Part shown: one piece after another, positions 1 to 9,019 of the stretch
How positions within the stretch are numbered: position 1 is the first letter of the stretch
How the letters are laid out: each line of letters starts with the position of its first letter
Assembly (NCBI RefSeq): GCF_029024925.1
Contig: NZ_CP118962.1
Coordinates: forward strand, 780,501 to 844,500
Reading direction: 5' to 3'
DNA length: 64,000 nucleotides
Source: Enterococcus faecalis
GTDB taxonomy: Bacteria; Bacillota; Bacilli; Lactobacillales; Enterococcaceae
Notes under the pieces: model-generated
Database searches by the model: none
What the model was told of the DNA's origin: nothing
What the model saw: the letters and a program-made list of their open reading frames with translations, nothing else
Translations under genes and position numbers: made by a program

Positions 1-51
1 AAAATAGAAGAAAAGCGCAAAGAAGTGGAGTGTGACAGAAACGTGGAAAAA

Positions 52-810
52 ATGAGTCAGGTTATTTTGTTATTTTTTATTTATTCCTTTATCGGCTGGT
101 TATGGGAAACGGTGTATTGTTCATTAAAAGCTAAAAAATTTGTTTATCGAGGATTTTTGGTAGGGCCCTATTGTCCTATTTATGGATTTGGGGTCTTAAG
201 CGTTCTCTATTTTGTGGAACCCTTTGAAAACAATCTCTTGGTATTGTATGTCGGATCGGCTGTTTTAGTGACGATTTTAGAATATGTCACTAGTTATGGC
301 TTGGAAAAACTGTTCCATGCCTCTTGGTGGGATTATCATGATGTACCTTTTAATTTAAACGGTCGCGTGGCTTTACCGGTTTCTCTTTTTTGGGGATTGG
401 GTTGTGTCTTGATTGTCAAAGTTATTCAACCAGAAATCGCCAAAGTTGTCAGTTTTTTACAAGCAACCTTTGGCAACTACTTAGCACTTTGCATAGTGAT
501 TGTAATGGGGCTTGACTTAATTTATACGTTGCTGAACATGCAAGGTTTCAAAAAACTTATTACCGAGATGGGCCAAACGTTGGAAACGAACCAACAAGAA
601 TTTAAGCAACGGTTGAACACAAAAATGGAAATAGCTACAGCTGATTGGCAGAAGTTAAAAGAACGAACCAAAAAAGAGTATTTCCAAAATCGGTTAAATT
701 TCCAACAACGTCGTTTTATTAACAATTACCCAAAACTAACTTTAAAAAACATTAAAAATTCCAAAGAAGTTCGGCATCTCTTAGAAGATTTGAAGAAAAA
801 GGGCCAATAA
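52..810 (+). CDS. CmpB-type (ABC transporter type IV-like) membrane protein
   Basis: Integral membrane protein of about 252 residues with roughly five hydrophobic segments in the first 180 residues and a basic, helical cytoplasmic tail. The N-terminal pattern (FIYSFIGWLWETVY, then RGFLVGPYCPIYGFG) matches the family annotated as putative ABC transporter permease, type IV/CmpB (formerly DUF1113). The role is not established; the family label does not prove transport. I chose the ATG at 52, preceded by a weak GTGGA. The frame is open to the window edge and a GTG lies at 25, so the true start could be further upstream. Confidence 0.7.
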   Translation: MSQVILLFFIYSFIGWLWETVYCSLKAKKFVYRGFLVGPYCPIYGFGVLSVLYFVEPFENNLLVLYVGSAVLVTILEYVTSYGLEKLFHASWWDYHDVPFNLNGRVALPVSLFWGLGCVLIVKVIQPEIAKVVSFLQATFGNYLALCIVIVMGLDLIYTLLNMQGFKKLITEMGQTLETNQQEFKQRLNTKMEIATADWQKLKERTKKEYFQNRLNFQQRRFINNYPKLTLKNIKNSKEVRHLLEDLKKKGQ

Positions 811-975
811 TTAACAAAAAATATTACAAAATATTTCAATAAATGGTCTAATGGGATAAAAAAAAGAAAAATCGTCAAAAGCTAGTTTTTAAGGCGTCTT
901 AAGAAATTCTTAAAGAATTGAGATAGAAATGGACTAATGAATAAACGCAGGATAAAAAAAGAGTTGCATTTAAAT

Positions 976-991
976 TGTAACAAATTGTAAC
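976..991 (+). promoter_or_regulatory. Direct repeat TGTAAC-N4-TGTAAC (possible WalR-like box)
   Basis: Two TGTAAC hexamers in direct orientation, about 85 nt before the 3D-domain gene. WalR boxes upstream of cell-wall hydrolase genes are TGTWAH-N5-TGTWAH. Here the gap is 4 nt, so the match is imperfect. The target gene type fits WalRK control. This is inference. Confidence 0.35.
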
Positions 992-1070
992 ATGATTGAA
1001 ATAAAACAAGCCCTCCTGACTAGTATAATGAGTAGGTGTTTTAGATAAGTTAGGAAAGGTGTTGGATTTA

Positions 1071-2279
1071 GTGAAGGTTAAAAAGTTGATACCATTTTTA
1101 ACAACAATGATGCTTATCAATTTTGGACTTCCAGTCGCTGCGGCAGCAGAATCACTTGATTCGTTGCAAGAAAAAGAAGCGCAAGCGAAACAATCTGGGG
1201 AGTTAATTAGTAAAGAAATCAATTCAGCCTTAGACGATGTAAATGCTAAATATGCGGAAATCGAACGTTTAAAAACGCAAATTTCGAAAGCGGAAGATAC
1301 GTTGAAAACTTCGAAAGAGGAAATAGAAAAAACAGAAAAAAATATTTCTCGTCGTAAAGAAGCTGTTGGCGATCGTATGAAGGATATTCAATTAAATGGC
1401 GACCAACGTACTTGGCAAGCCTTATTAGATGCAGAAAATTTATCAGATTTCTTTAATCGGGCCTACGCCATGACCGTTTTACAAAACTTTGAACGGGAAA
1501 AGATTGAAAGCTTAACTAGCGAAAAAGAAAAGTTAGCTGCATTACAAGAAAAAGTTGAAAATACGCAAACAACTTTAAAACAAAATGAAGAGAAATTACA
1601 AGTTGAAGCTTCTTCAATGAATAATAAAGTCTCTGAGTTAAAAGAAAAAATGGCGAATAATGAAGAATTATTGGCTCAAATTTCGACAGACAAACAGAAA
1701 GAGCAACAACGCTTAGTCAGCGAAAAAGCAGCAGCTGAGGCACAGAAAAAACGTGCGGCAGAAACTGCCAAAGCAGAAGCAGCGAAGAAACAAGCAGCTG
1801 CCGACAAACAAGCGCAAGCAGATGCGGCGGCTAAACTAGAAGCCGAAGCTGCTGAAGAGTCAAGCAGTCAAGCATCAAGCTCTTCAACAAGTACGGAAAG
1901 CAGTAGCACTGAATCTTCAAGTTCAGCTAGTTCATCCGAATCGTCATCAACGACAGAATCATCGACAGGCGAATCATCAACACCAGGAACTGGCTCTGGT
2001 CGTGTGCTTCAGATGGAATCAACTGCTTATTCTTGGCGCGAAGCTGGTGCAAGTAATCTAAGTGCTACTGGTATTGACTTAAGTAAAGAAAGCAATGTAG
2101 TTGCAGTCGATCCAAGTGTAATTCCTCTAGGTTCATTAGTGAAAGTCTCTGGTTATGGCTTTGCTATTGCTGGGGATACAGGTGGCGCTATTCAAGGAAA
2201 TATTATTGATGTTCATTTTGATTCAGTAGACCAATGCCGTCTTTGGGGACGACGTCAGGTTACAGTAGAAATTCAATAA
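1071..2279 (+). CDS. Secreted coiled-coil protein with C-terminal 3D domain (putative peptidoglycan hydrolase)
   Basis: About 402 residues: signal peptide (MKVKKLIPFLTT up to the AAAAE region), a long coiled coil of the PcsB/SagA N-terminal type (about residues 30-210), an Ala/Lys/Glu-rich helix, a Ser/Thr-rich linker (about 255-305), and a C-terminal 3D domain. The 3D domain shows the characteristic Asp residues in AGDTGG and IIDVHFD and a final WGRRQVTVEI. 3D domains occur in YocH-, YabE- and MltA-like cell-wall lytic enzymes, so cell-wall remodelling is likely. The chosen GTG at 1071 lies 11 nt after AGGAAAGG; the GTG/TTG at 1059/1062 overlap the ribosome binding site. It resembles enterococcal SalA/SalB-type secreted antigens in architecture. 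Confidence 0.8.
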   Translation: MKVKKLIPFLTTMMLINFGLPVAAAAESLDSLQEKEAQAKQSGELISKEINSALDDVNAKYAEIERLKTQISKAEDTLKTSKEEIEKTEKNISRRKEAVGDRMKDIQLNGDQRTWQALLDAENLSDFFNRAYAMTVLQNFEREKIESLTSEKEKLAALQEKVENTQTTLKQNEEKLQVEASSMNNKVSELKEKMANNEELLAQISTDKQKEQQRLVSEKAAAEAQKKRAAETAKAEAAKKQAAADKQAQADAAAKLEAEAAEESSSQASSSSTSTESSSTESSSSASSSESSSTTESSTGESSTPGTGSGRVLQMESTAYSWREAGASNLSATGIDLSKESNVVAVDPSVIPLGSLVKVSGYGFAIAGDTGGAIQGNIIDVHFDSVDQCRLWGRRQVTVEIQ

Positions 2280-2310
2280 TAAATTTGTTATACTAAAGAC
2301 AAGATAAAAG

Positions 2311-2352
2311 GAATTGGCTAAGTCAGTAATGATAGTAGCCAGTTCTTTTTTA
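2311..2352 (+). terminator. Intrinsic terminator after the 3D-domain gene
   Basis: GAATTGGCT and AGCCAGTTC arms followed by TTTTTT, 30 nt after the stop of the secreted protein. Confidence 0.75.
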
Positions 2353-2375
2353 GTTAAATGTAAAGGAGAATTACA

Positions 2376-2939
2376 ATGATTCGCTCGGCAACAAAAGAAG
2401 ACGGTAAAGCGATTGCTCGGCTGGTCTTAGTTATTTTAAAAGATATGGAGTTACCAATTTTAGAAGAAGTCTCAGAAGAACAAATGATTGACCTATTAGC
2501 AGAGGCAACGGCGTATCCAACCTATCGCTATGGCTATCAACGAATTTTAGTTTATGAACATGCAGGTGAAGTTGCAGGGATTGCTGTCGGCTATCCTGCA
2601 GAAGATGAAAAGATTATTGATGAACCTTTAAGAGAAGTCTTTAAAAAACATGGCTTAGCAGAAGATGTTCGGCTATTTATTGAAGAAGAAACCTTGCCTA
2701 ATGAATGGTATTTAGACACGATCTCTGTGGATGAACGTTTCCGTGGAATGGGAATTGGTTCTAAGTTATTAGATGCTTTACCTGAAGTAGCCAAAGCTAG
2801 CGGGAAGCAAGCCTTGGGTCTAAATGTTGATTTTGACAATCCAGGGGCGAGAAAGTTATACGCAAGTAAAGGCTTTAAAGATGTCACAACAATGACTATT
2901 AGTGGTCACTTATACAATCATATGCAAAAAGAAGTGTAA
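2376..2939 (+). CDS. GNAT family N-acetyltransferase
   Basis: 187-residue protein with a complete GNAT fold signature: motif A near residues 115-135 (SVDERFRGMGIGSKLL, the acetyl-CoA pyrophosphate loop R-G-x-G-I-G) and motif B near 150-170 (NPGARKLYASKGF). The substrate cannot be read from sequence; an acidic region between the two halves may contribute specificity. RBS AAGGAG stands 7 nt before the ATG. It is monocistronic, between a terminator upstream and a bidirectional terminator downstream. Confidence 0.85.
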   Translation: MIRSATKEDGKAIARLVLVILKDMELPILEEVSEEQMIDLLAEATAYPTYRYGYQRILVYEHAGEVAGIAVGYPAEDEKIIDEPLREVFKKHGLAEDVRLFIEEETLPNEWYLDTISVDERFRGMGIGSKLLDALPEVAKASGKQALGLNVDFDNPGARKLYASKGFKDVTTMTISGHLYNHMQKEV

Positions 2940-2940
2940 A

Positions 2941-2982
2941 AATAACGAAGCTAAAGTCAATCACTTTAGCTTCGTTATTTTT
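2941..2982. terminator. Bidirectional intrinsic terminator
   Basis: AATAACGAAGCTAAAGT and ACTTTAGCTTCGTTATT form a 17-bp stem, A-rich on one side and T-rich on the other. It serves the converging acetyltransferase and LURP-one genes. Confidence 0.85.
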
Positions 2983-2984
2983 CA

Positions 2985-3509
2985 TTAATCCGTTAAAGGA
3001 TCAAAATCTAATCCAAAATCATCGGAAGTTTTTTGTTTTTTCTTATTATATAACCAGTAGTCAAGGACAGCTGCTATACAGATGCACAACGGTGCGTCCT
3101 CATCATTGGCAACAGTTAAAACAAAATAGTCGCCTGTACAAAGCATGGTTTTATCCATTGACATGATTTTTTTATGGACTTGATAAATTGAATATTGGTG
3201 CGCTTTGATATCACCAACAACTGCCCAGTGAAGGCCTTGAACATAATAGAAATCAGCATTCAAATTGAACAGTTTTCGTAGAGTACCCACTTTTTCAAAA
3301 CGCTGATATAACTCAAATCGTGTACCAAAAGTCCAAGAAACTTGTTTAATACTGGCTAAAATTTCTCCGTTCATTGCATATAAAGAAAGCGCATCTCCTC
3401 GTGTGCCCCAGCGCCCCACCAATAGAAAAAGTGAACGGCCTGCTTGGTCTTTCACGATGGTTCGCGTAACTTTTCCTAACTGTTGTTCTTGAATAAAAAA
3501 TTCAGACAC
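2985..3509 (-). CDS. LURP-one-related (tubby-like, YxjI type) protein
   Basis: 174 residues beginning MSEFFIQEQQLGKVTRTIVKD. The repeated beta-strand pattern, with GRWGTRGDALSLYAMNGEILASIKQ followed by short polar strands, is that of the LURP-one/DUF567 family, a tubby-like beta barrel around a central helix. The bacterial function is unknown; phospholipid binding and membrane-related scaffolding are proposed for the superfamily. On the minus strand the ATG follows AAAGGAG. It stands alone downstream of a divergent HAD phosphatase gene. Confidence 0.7.
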   Translation of the reverse strand: MSEFFIQEQQLGKVTRTIVKDQAGRSLFLLVGRWGTRGDALSLYAMNGEILASIKQVSWTFGTRFELYQRFEKVGTLRKLFNLNADFYYVQGLHWAVVGDIKAHQYSIYQVHKKIMSMDKTMLCTGDYFVLTVANDEDAPLCICIAAVLDYWLYNKKKQKTSDDFGLDFDPLTD

Positions 3510-3560
3510 GACACGATCTCCTTTCTATATATAAATGAGTGCTGTAACTGGTAGTGCTTA

Positions 3561-4430
3561 TTACAAATCTTCTCTTATTGCACGCAGGATGGCTTCGCCA
3601 ACACCATTTTCTAAATTAGTGGCTGTTTCATATTTAGCATATTCTTTTAATTCCAGTTCGGCGTTGCCCATTGCAAAACTTACCCCAGCCCATTGAATCA
3701 TGCTGACGTCATTTAAATTATCACCAATAGTCATGACTTGTTCAGCGGGAATCCCACGTTCTTTAGCGACGCGCGCAACCGCAATCCCTTTTTGTGCTAG
3801 GCGGTGGTTAATTTCAATATTATTAAGCGCAGAAGAGGTAACAACCAAATCATCTAGTTCTTCTACTTCCATCCCAGCAGGACCTAATACTTTCGGCCCA
3901 TCCATACTGAAGCCAATAATTTTAAGGACTTCAATCGAATCATCTTTTAAAATGTCGTCTAAACGATCGACATAGGTAATATGCAATAAAGATAGGTGTG
4001 CTGAAGCCATGGCAATCGCCACTTTATAAGTTAAATGGGGCATGGATTCTGCAATATGAGCGGCAAAGTTTTCAATTCTTTTTTCTTGATGTTCAGAAAA
4101 AATACCTTTATTTGTAGAGATTTCATAGTAAACATTGTGTTGACTCAAAATAGTTAGTACTTCTGTTACTGTTTCTTTTTCGATCCCAGCCGTGAAAAGT
4201 GAGTGTCCATCTTTGTCAAACACTTGGGCGCCGTTTAAAGTAATCATGGCGCAGTCAATTCCAGCTTCTTCTAACGCGGGTTTCGCTTCGGTATATGCGC
4301 GGCCAGTAGCAACCATAAATTCGATTCCTAAACGTTCCGCTTCGCGAATTGCTGAAGCGTTATCATTTGTGATGCTCATTTTTGCATCTAAAAGTGTTCC
4401 ATCCATATCTGAAGCAATTAATTTAATCAT
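3561..4430 (-). CDS. Cof-type HAD-IIB family hydrolase
   Basis: 289 residues starting [15 protein letters not shown], which carries HAD motif I (DMDGT, nucleophile and acid/base Asp). Motif II is in the [10 protein letters not shown] region, Lys is in the cap, and motif IV is [22 protein letters not shown]. These are the marks of the Cof/YidA subfamily of sugar-phosphate and nucleotide phosphatases. The substrate is unknown. The start at 4430 has GAGGTG 10 nt upstream; an upstream in-frame extension lacks a ribosome binding site. Confidence 0.88.
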   Translation of the reverse strand: MIKLIASDMDGTLLDAKMSITNDNASAIREAERLGIEFMVATGRAYTEAKPALEEAGIDCAMITLNGAQVFDKDGHSLFTAGIEKETVTEVLTILSQHNVYYEISTNKGIFSEHQEKRIENFAAHIAESMPHLTYKVAIAMASAHLSLLHITYVDRLDDILKDDSIEVLKIIGFSMDGPKVLGPAGMEVEELDDLVVTSSALNNIEINHRLAQKGIAVARVAKERGIPAEQVMTIGDNLNDVSMIQWAGVSFAMGNAELELKEYAKYETATNLENGVGEAILRAIREDL

Positions 4431-4563
4431 CGATTCTCTACACCTCATTATCTATTTAAAGCTTACCTATAGTTTACCACGTTTTTCCAAGAGAAAGTAC
4501 CCAGAAATTTCTTGTCAGGTTTGGAGAAATTCGTTATGCTTAGAGAGCGAAGGAGTGAGCATT

Positions 4564-5244
4564 ATGAAAGAAATTATTCACAATAGTTGGCAAACCGTTT
4601 TATCTGCTGAATTTGAAAAACCGTATTATCAAGAATTGCGGGAATTTTTGAAAAAAGAATATCAGACACAAACGATTTATCCAGATATGTATCATTTATT
4701 TTCAGCGTTAGAACTAACCCCTTTTGAAGAAGTAAAAGTAGTAATTTTGGGACAAGACCCATATCATGGACCCAATCAAGCACACGGACTAAGTTTCTCT
4801 GTCCAGCCAGGTGTGAAAGTGCCGCCATCTCTTGCGAATATTTACAAAGAATTACAAGCTGATTTAGGGTACCAACCCGTCAACCATGGCTTTTTAGAAA
4901 GCTGGGCCAAACAAGGCGTGTTATTATTAAATACTGTGTTGACCGTTCGGGCAGGTCAAGCCTATTCCCATCGAGGTAAAGGGTGGGAGCAACTGACAGA
5001 TGTCATTATCGAAAAGTTGAATGAGCGTGAAAAACCTGTTGTTTTCATTTTATGGGGACGTCCTGCTCAAGAAAAAATTAAAATGATTGATACGACTCGG
5101 CATGTGATTATCAAATCGCCACACCCAAGTCCATTGTCAGCACATCGTGGTTTTTTTGGCTCACGTCCGTTTTCTCAAGCGAATGCCGCTCTAGAACGTT
5201 TAGGGGAAACGCCGATTGATTGGCAACTTCCTGAAACAGTGTAG
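4564..5244 (+). CDS. ung: Uracil-DNA glycosylase
   Basis: 226 residues, the normal length for family 1 UDG. The enzyme excises uracil from DNA in base excision repair. The water-activating loop GQDPYHG is at 63-69 with catalytic Asp65, and the DNA-intercalating loop [13 protein letters not shown] is near the C-terminus. LLLNTVLTV and the [11 protein letters not shown] strands complete the fold. ATG at 4564 is preceded by GAAGGAGTGAGC. The frame stays open far upstream, but that extension is antisense to the HAD gene and is not credible. Confidence 0.97.
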   Translation: MKEIIHNSWQTVLSAEFEKPYYQELREFLKKEYQTQTIYPDMYHLFSALELTPFEEVKVVILGQDPYHGPNQAHGLSFSVQPGVKVPPSLANIYKELQADLGYQPVNHGFLESWAKQGVLLLNTVLTVRAGQAYSHRGKGWEQLTDVIIEKLNEREKPVVFILWGRPAQEKIKMIDTTRHVIIKSPHPSPLSAHRGFFGSRPFSQANAALERLGETPIDWQLPETV

Positions 5245-5399
5245 TGTAACAGTGTATGCTGTTATAGTGTAGAAGAGTTAGTTTGTGAAAAGTTTATCGG
5301 ATTATTGGTTTTTTTGACTAATACAGCTAGAAAAAACTGTTATTTTCTTTGAGAATAGTGTATGATGGATTTTGTAAATATAAAACTGGAGGGTTTATC

Positions 5400-6383
5400 G
5401 TGGAATTATTCGATAGCTTAAAATTTAAAGTCGTACGCCGTAATATCAAAATTGTTTTCCCTGAAGCAACAGATCCTAGAATATTAGGTGCTGCTGCCCG
5501 CTTAAAATCTGATGAATTAGTAGAACCAATCTTAATTGGTGATCCAACAGATATCGCAAATGCTGCTATGGCTCGTGGAATCAACACATCAAACTTTATT
5601 ATTATCAACCCCAATGATTATGAAAAATGGGATGAAATGGTCGAAGCATTTGTTGAACGCCGTAATGGAAAAGCTACTAAAGAAGATGCTGAAAAAATCT
5701 TAAAAGATGTCAACTATTTCGGTACTATGTTAACTTACATGGGTATTGCTGATGGTATGGTTAGTGGTGCTATCCACTCAACAGGTGATACAGTTCGTCC
5801 TGCGTTACAAATTATTAAAACAAAACCAGGCGTGAGCCGTACAAGTGGTGCTTTCTTAATGATTCGTGGTCGTGACCAAGAAAGATATTTATTCTCAGAC
5901 TGCGCGATTAACGTGAACCCAACTGCACAAGAATTAGCTGAAATTGCTGTTGATAGTGCCAAAACAGCTGAATTATTTGACATTGAACCTAAAGTTTCAT
6001 TGTTAAGTTTTTCAACAAAAGGTTCTGCAAAAGCACCAGAAGTAACAAAAGTTGCTGAGGCTACAAAAATTGCGCAAGAATTAGCACCTGAATATGCGAT
6101 TGATGGTGAATTACAATTTGATGCTTCTTATGTATCTTCTGTCGCACAATTAAAAGCGCCCAACTCAAAAGTTGCTGGAGAAGCAACAGTCTTTGTATTC
6201 CCAGATTTACAATCAGGAAACATTGGCTACAAAATTGCTCAACGTTTAGGTAACTTTGAAGCAATTGGCCCAATCTTACAAGGATTGAACAAACCAGTTT
6301 CTGATTTATCACGTGGTGCAAACGAAGAAGATGTTTATAAATTATCAATCATTACAGCTGCTCAAACATTAATGAACGACTAA
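5400..6383 (+). CDS. pta: Phosphate acetyltransferase
   Basis: 327 residues, matching the compact Pta/EutD class. It interconverts acetyl-CoA and acetyl phosphate, feeding acetate kinase for ATP in heterofermentative and pyruvate metabolism. Family marks include IVFPEATDPRIL at the N-terminus, the SGAIHSTGDTVRPALQII segment, and FPDLQSGNIGYKIAQRLG near the C-terminus. The likely start is GTG at 5400, 5 nt after CTGGAGGG; the upstream ATG is without a ribosome binding site. Its own terminator follows. Confidence 0.95.
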   Translation: MELFDSLKFKVVRRNIKIVFPEATDPRILGAAARLKSDELVEPILIGDPTDIANAAMARGINTSNFIIINPNDYEKWDEMVEAFVERRNGKATKEDAEKILKDVNYFGTMLTYMGIADGMVSGAIHSTGDTVRPALQIIKTKPGVSRTSGAFLMIRGRDQERYLFSDCAINVNPTAQELAEIAVDSAKTAELFDIEPKVSLLSFSTKGSAKAPEVTKVAEATKIAQELAPEYAIDGELQFDASYVSSVAQLKAPNSKVAGEATVFVFPDLQSGNIGYKIAQRLGNFEAIGPILQGLNKPVSDLSRGANEEDVYKLSIITAAQTLMND

Positions 6384-6420
6384 TTAACTATGTCGAAGCA
6401 TGATAAATAAGCAAAGTAGA

Positions 6421-6462
6421 AGTTGAGGTTCCCAGGACACTTGGGCCTCAACTTTATTTTTT
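6421..6462 (+). terminator. Intrinsic terminator of pta
   Basis: AGTTGAGG/CCTCAACT outer stem with CCCA/TGGG inner pairing, then TTTATTTTTTT. Confidence 0.8.
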
Positions 6463-6539
6463 TGAAGCTGCCACTAGTCAACTTATTGAATTTTCGGTAT
6501 ACTTTCATACATAGATTCTTGCAGATGGGAGGCAAAAAA

Positions 6540-7019
6540 ATGAATATTGTCCTGAACAATCCATTGGAAACAGAAGCAATTGCTAAAATCATTGGACAAA
6601 AGGCACAAGCTGGTGATGTAATTGTCCTGACTGGTGATTTAGGGGCCGGTAAGACGACAATGACGAAAGGGATTGCTTTAGGATTAGGCATTTCCCAAAT
6701 GATTAAAAGTCCCACCTATACGATTATCCGAGAATATCCACAAGGACGACTTCCGTTATACCATATGGATGTCTATCGTGTTGAAGAGGGTGCGGATGAA
6801 TTAGGGTTAGATGAGTATTTTGAAGGAGATGGGCTATCCGTTGTAGAATGGGGCAGCTTGATTGAAGAAGAATTGCCAGAAGATTATTTAGAAATTATTT
6901 TAAATAAAGATTCTCAAGAAGCTGACAAGAGAGTTCTTGAATTCCGCGGAACTGGTCCATTGGCAGAAGAAAGAATAGCAGAGATTCTGAAAACGTGGGA
7001 GGCTCGCGAATATGTCTGA
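6540..7019 (+). CDS. tsaE: tRNA threonylcarbamoyladenosine biosynthesis ATPase TsaE
   Basis: 159 residues, full length for TsaE (YjeE/YdiB). It is the ATPase that works with TsaB and TsaD to form t6A37 on ANN-decoding tRNAs. Walker A GDLGAGKTT is at 32-40, followed by KSPTYTIIREY and the YHMDVYRVE strand with the Walker B-like Asp; VEWGSLIEEELP is the family C-terminal motif. RBS GGGAGG stands 7 nt before the ATG. It overlaps the following acetyltransferase by 8 nt, a usual arrangement with RimI-like genes. Confidence 0.93.
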   Translation: MNIVLNNPLETEAIAKIIGQKAQAGDVIVLTGDLGAGKTTMTKGIALGLGISQMIKSPTYTIIREYPQGRLPLYHMDVYRVEEGADELGLDEYFEGDGLSVVEWGSLIEEELPEDYLEIILNKDSQEADKRVLEFRGTGPLAEERIAEILKTWEAREYV

Positions 7020-7533
7020 ACAAACATTTTCTATTCGAGAAGCAGTGCCTACTGATGCGGATCAATTACTATCTGTGATGTCAAAAATTGGGAGTGAAAC
7101 GCCCTATTTGGTAATGGATGAGCGAGGAATGGCCATGTCGACAACAGAATTGGCTGAAAATCTAGCAACACTCTATGAATCGCCAAATAATGTTTTATTG
7201 GTGGCATTAGCGGGAGAAGCGATCATTGGGACCGCATCTGTGTCTGCTTCTTCTAAAAAGCGGATGGAGCATATTGGTGAAATCGGCATTAGTATTTTAA
7301 AACAGTACTGGGGCTATGGACTGGGCAGTATCCTGATGGAAGAACTTATTCGCTGGGCGCATGAAAGTCATGTTATTCGTCGCTTGGAATTAACGGTACA
7401 GGATCGTAATCAACGAGCGATTCATGTCTATAAAAAATTAGGGTTTGAAACAGAGGCAATTATGCCTCGGGGCGCCAAAACAGACCAAGGTGAATTTTTA
7501 GATGTTCATTTAATGCGTTTGCTGATTGATTAA
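7012..7533 (+). CDS. GNAT family N-acetyltransferase (RimI/RimL-like)
   Basis: 173 residues with the acetyl-CoA binding motif YWGYGLGSILMEELIRWA and a typical C-terminal NQRAIHVYKKLGFETEAIMPRGA. The order (motif A, then ELTVQDRNQRAIHVYKKLGF) is that of acetyltransferases modifying protein N-termini or small amines. The substrate is unknown. It overlaps the end of tsaE by 8 nt and has GGGAGG inside tsaE, so it is translationally coupled. The hairpin at 7569 ends the pair. Confidence 0.85.
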   Translation: MSEQTFSIREAVPTDADQLLSVMSKIGSETPYLVMDERGMAMSTTELAENLATLYESPNNVLLVALAGEAIIGTASVSASSKKRMEHIGEIGISILKQYWGYGLGSILMEELIRWAHESHVIRRLELTVQDRNQRAIHVYKKLGFETEAIMPRGAKTDQGEFLDVHLMRLLID

Positions 7534-7568
7534 TTATTGGTTAATAATTTTAATTTCTTAAATAATCG

Positions 7569-7620
7569 AACGATAATTGCATGAAAAAACAAAATTTTCG
7601 CAATTATCGTTTGTTTCATA
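7569..7620 (+). terminator. Intrinsic terminator of tsaE operon
   Basis: AACGATAATTGC paired with GCAATTATCGTT (12 bp), followed by a T-rich stretch. Confidence 0.65.
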
Positions 7621-7702
7621 TTTATTTTTCTGATATTTTTGTTATAATTATAGAAGAATTTAACGAAAAAATGAAAATTTATTTTGGGAAGGAATGTAAG
7701 AA

Positions 7703-7912
7703 ATGGCGAAGGCAACGAAAATGAATGTTAACTATCGAGAGTCGATCTTGGATCGTGCGTATCGTTTAGAGCTAATAAAAAAAGATGAGTATGCAAAACA
7801 TCAAGAAAAATTATCATTATTAAATGAAAAATTGTCTGACGGGGAACCAGCTCAATTTGATGCAAAAGAAGAAACGTTTTGGAAAAAAATTTCGCAAAAA
7901 GTTATTTTATAA
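7703..7912 (+). CDS. Small conserved-looking protein, function unknown
   Basis: 69 residues beginning MAKATKMNVNYRESIL. It is soluble, basic and helical, with no cysteine and no membrane segment. A good GGAAGGA ribosome binding site lies 9 nt upstream, TATAAT is found at about 7640, and a strong terminator follows, so it forms its own transcription unit. I do not recognise a family. The clean promoter-to-terminator setting supports a real gene. Confidence 0.65.
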   Translation: MAKATKMNVNYRESILDRAYRLELIKKDEYAKHQEKLSLLNEKLSDGEPAQFDAKEETFWKKISQKVIL

Positions 7913-7947
7913 AAGTAATACATACGAATAAGAGCGTACACATAGAA

Positions 7948-7985
7948 AGAAGCGTAAGCAGTGTTAAACTGCTTACGCTTCTTTT
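7948..7985. terminator. Bidirectional intrinsic terminator
   Basis: AGAAGCGTAAGCAGT paired with ACTGCTTACGCTTCT, then TTTTTT. It separates the small gene from the converging malR. Confidence 0.85.
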
Positions 7986-8996
7986 TTAATGAACAGGAAT
8001 AACTGTTTCACGCTTAATTAATTTGTGAGGAATAACGAGACGGACACCATTTGTCAATTCTTCGTGGATTAATTCATATAATTTTTTCATCGCCATTCGA
8101 CCTAATTCTGACGTGTCGATGTCAATGCTTGTTAGATAAGAATGTGTCAATGTTGAAAAGATTGAGTTGTTAAAACTAATAATGGATAACGTTTCAGGAA
8201 CTTGATAACCATAGATTTGCGCAAGTTGCATCGTCCGCAAAGCAAAGATATCATCAATCACCACCAACGCCGTGGCATTATTTTGATGAAGAATGTCATC
8301 AAAAGCCATGTAATCTTCAGGTTTTTCTAACGCAACGCTTGGTAAAACAGTTAATCCTTGCATCATCATTGCTTTTTGATAACCAAAGTAACGTTCAAAG
8401 TACAAACTTTCATGCGTTGTATTGGTCACAAATAAAATATTTTTATGGCCGTTTTCAATTAAAAATTCCGTCGCTTGTTTCCCTAATAATTGATTATCAT
8501 TATCCACGTAAACTATTTCCGTTTCATGTTGGTAAGGTTGACCAATTAAAGTAAAGGGAATGTTGTTTTCATATAAGTAATCAATGACGGGGTCCTTACT
8601 ATCTGAATACACAAGAATAAAACCGTCCACTTGCTTTTGAAGATGCATTCTTTTAACGTTTTCCAATAGTACATCAAAGCTTTTGGCAGTTGCAATAGCA
8701 GTAGTCATATCATAAAGACGGGCTTCCTCGTTGATGGCTTCCATAATTTCTAAATAAAATGGATTCCCTAACCGTTCTTTCGAATCTAAAGGAGGTAAAA
8801 TTACGCCAATGGCACTTGAAATTCGTTTACCCAAATTCCGTGCCGTCATATTTGGCACATAGCCTAAGTCATCCATGACTTTTCGCACTTTCTTTTTTGT
8901 CGATTCAGAAATACTTGGATGATCGTTAATGACACGCGAAACGGTTGAAGTTGCAACCCCCGCTTTCTTAGCGACATCTTTTACTGTAATTGCCAT
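7986..8996 (-). CDS. malR: LacI-family maltose operon repressor
   Basis: 336 residues. The LacI helix-turn-helix is at the N-terminus (ITVKDVAKKAGVATSTVSRVIN), followed by the hinge (VPNMTARNLGKRIS) and a periplasmic-binding-protein-like effector domain. It closes the leftward malP-malB-malM-malR operon, so it is most probably the maltose repressor known as MalR in E. faecalis. Its likely operators are the two CG(C/A)AACCGATTGC(A/G)T sites between malP and malT. The start at ATG 8996 is preferred (AAAGG 10 nt upstream) over a GTG three codons earlier. Confidence 0.88.
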   Translation of the reverse strand: MAITVKDVAKKAGVATSTVSRVINDHPSISESTKKKVRKVMDDLGYVPNMTARNLGKRISSAIGVILPPLDSKERLGNPFYLEIMEAINEEARLYDMTTAIATAKSFDVLLENVKRMHLQKQVDGFILVYSDSKDPVIDYLYENNIPFTLIGQPYQHETEIVYVDNDNQLLGKQATEFLIENGHKNILFVTNTTHESLYFERYFGYQKAMMMQGLTVLPSVALEKPEDYMAFDDILHQNNATALVVIDDIFALRTMQLAQIYGYQVPETLSIISFNNSIFSTLTHSYLTSIDIDTSELGRMAMKKLYELIHEELTNGVRLVIPHKLIKRETVIPVH

Positions 8997-9019
8997 TTTT
9001 GCCACGCCTTTCTTAGTGA

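Noticed and set aside
1860-1985. Ser-rich repeats taken as an SD-type surface adhesin
   Set aside because: The stretch is a short Ser/Thr/Glu linker within a 3D-domain protein; no LPxTG or adhesin domain follows.
4192-4563. N-terminal extension of ung (open frame about 120 codons upstream)
   Set aside because: It is antisense to the HAD phosphatase gene and lacks a ribosome binding site; ATG 4564 gives the normal Ung length.
5244-5345. Hairpin-like GTAACAGTGTATGCTGTTAT after ung as a terminator
   Set aside because: The stem is short and lacks a T-run; not strong enough to call.
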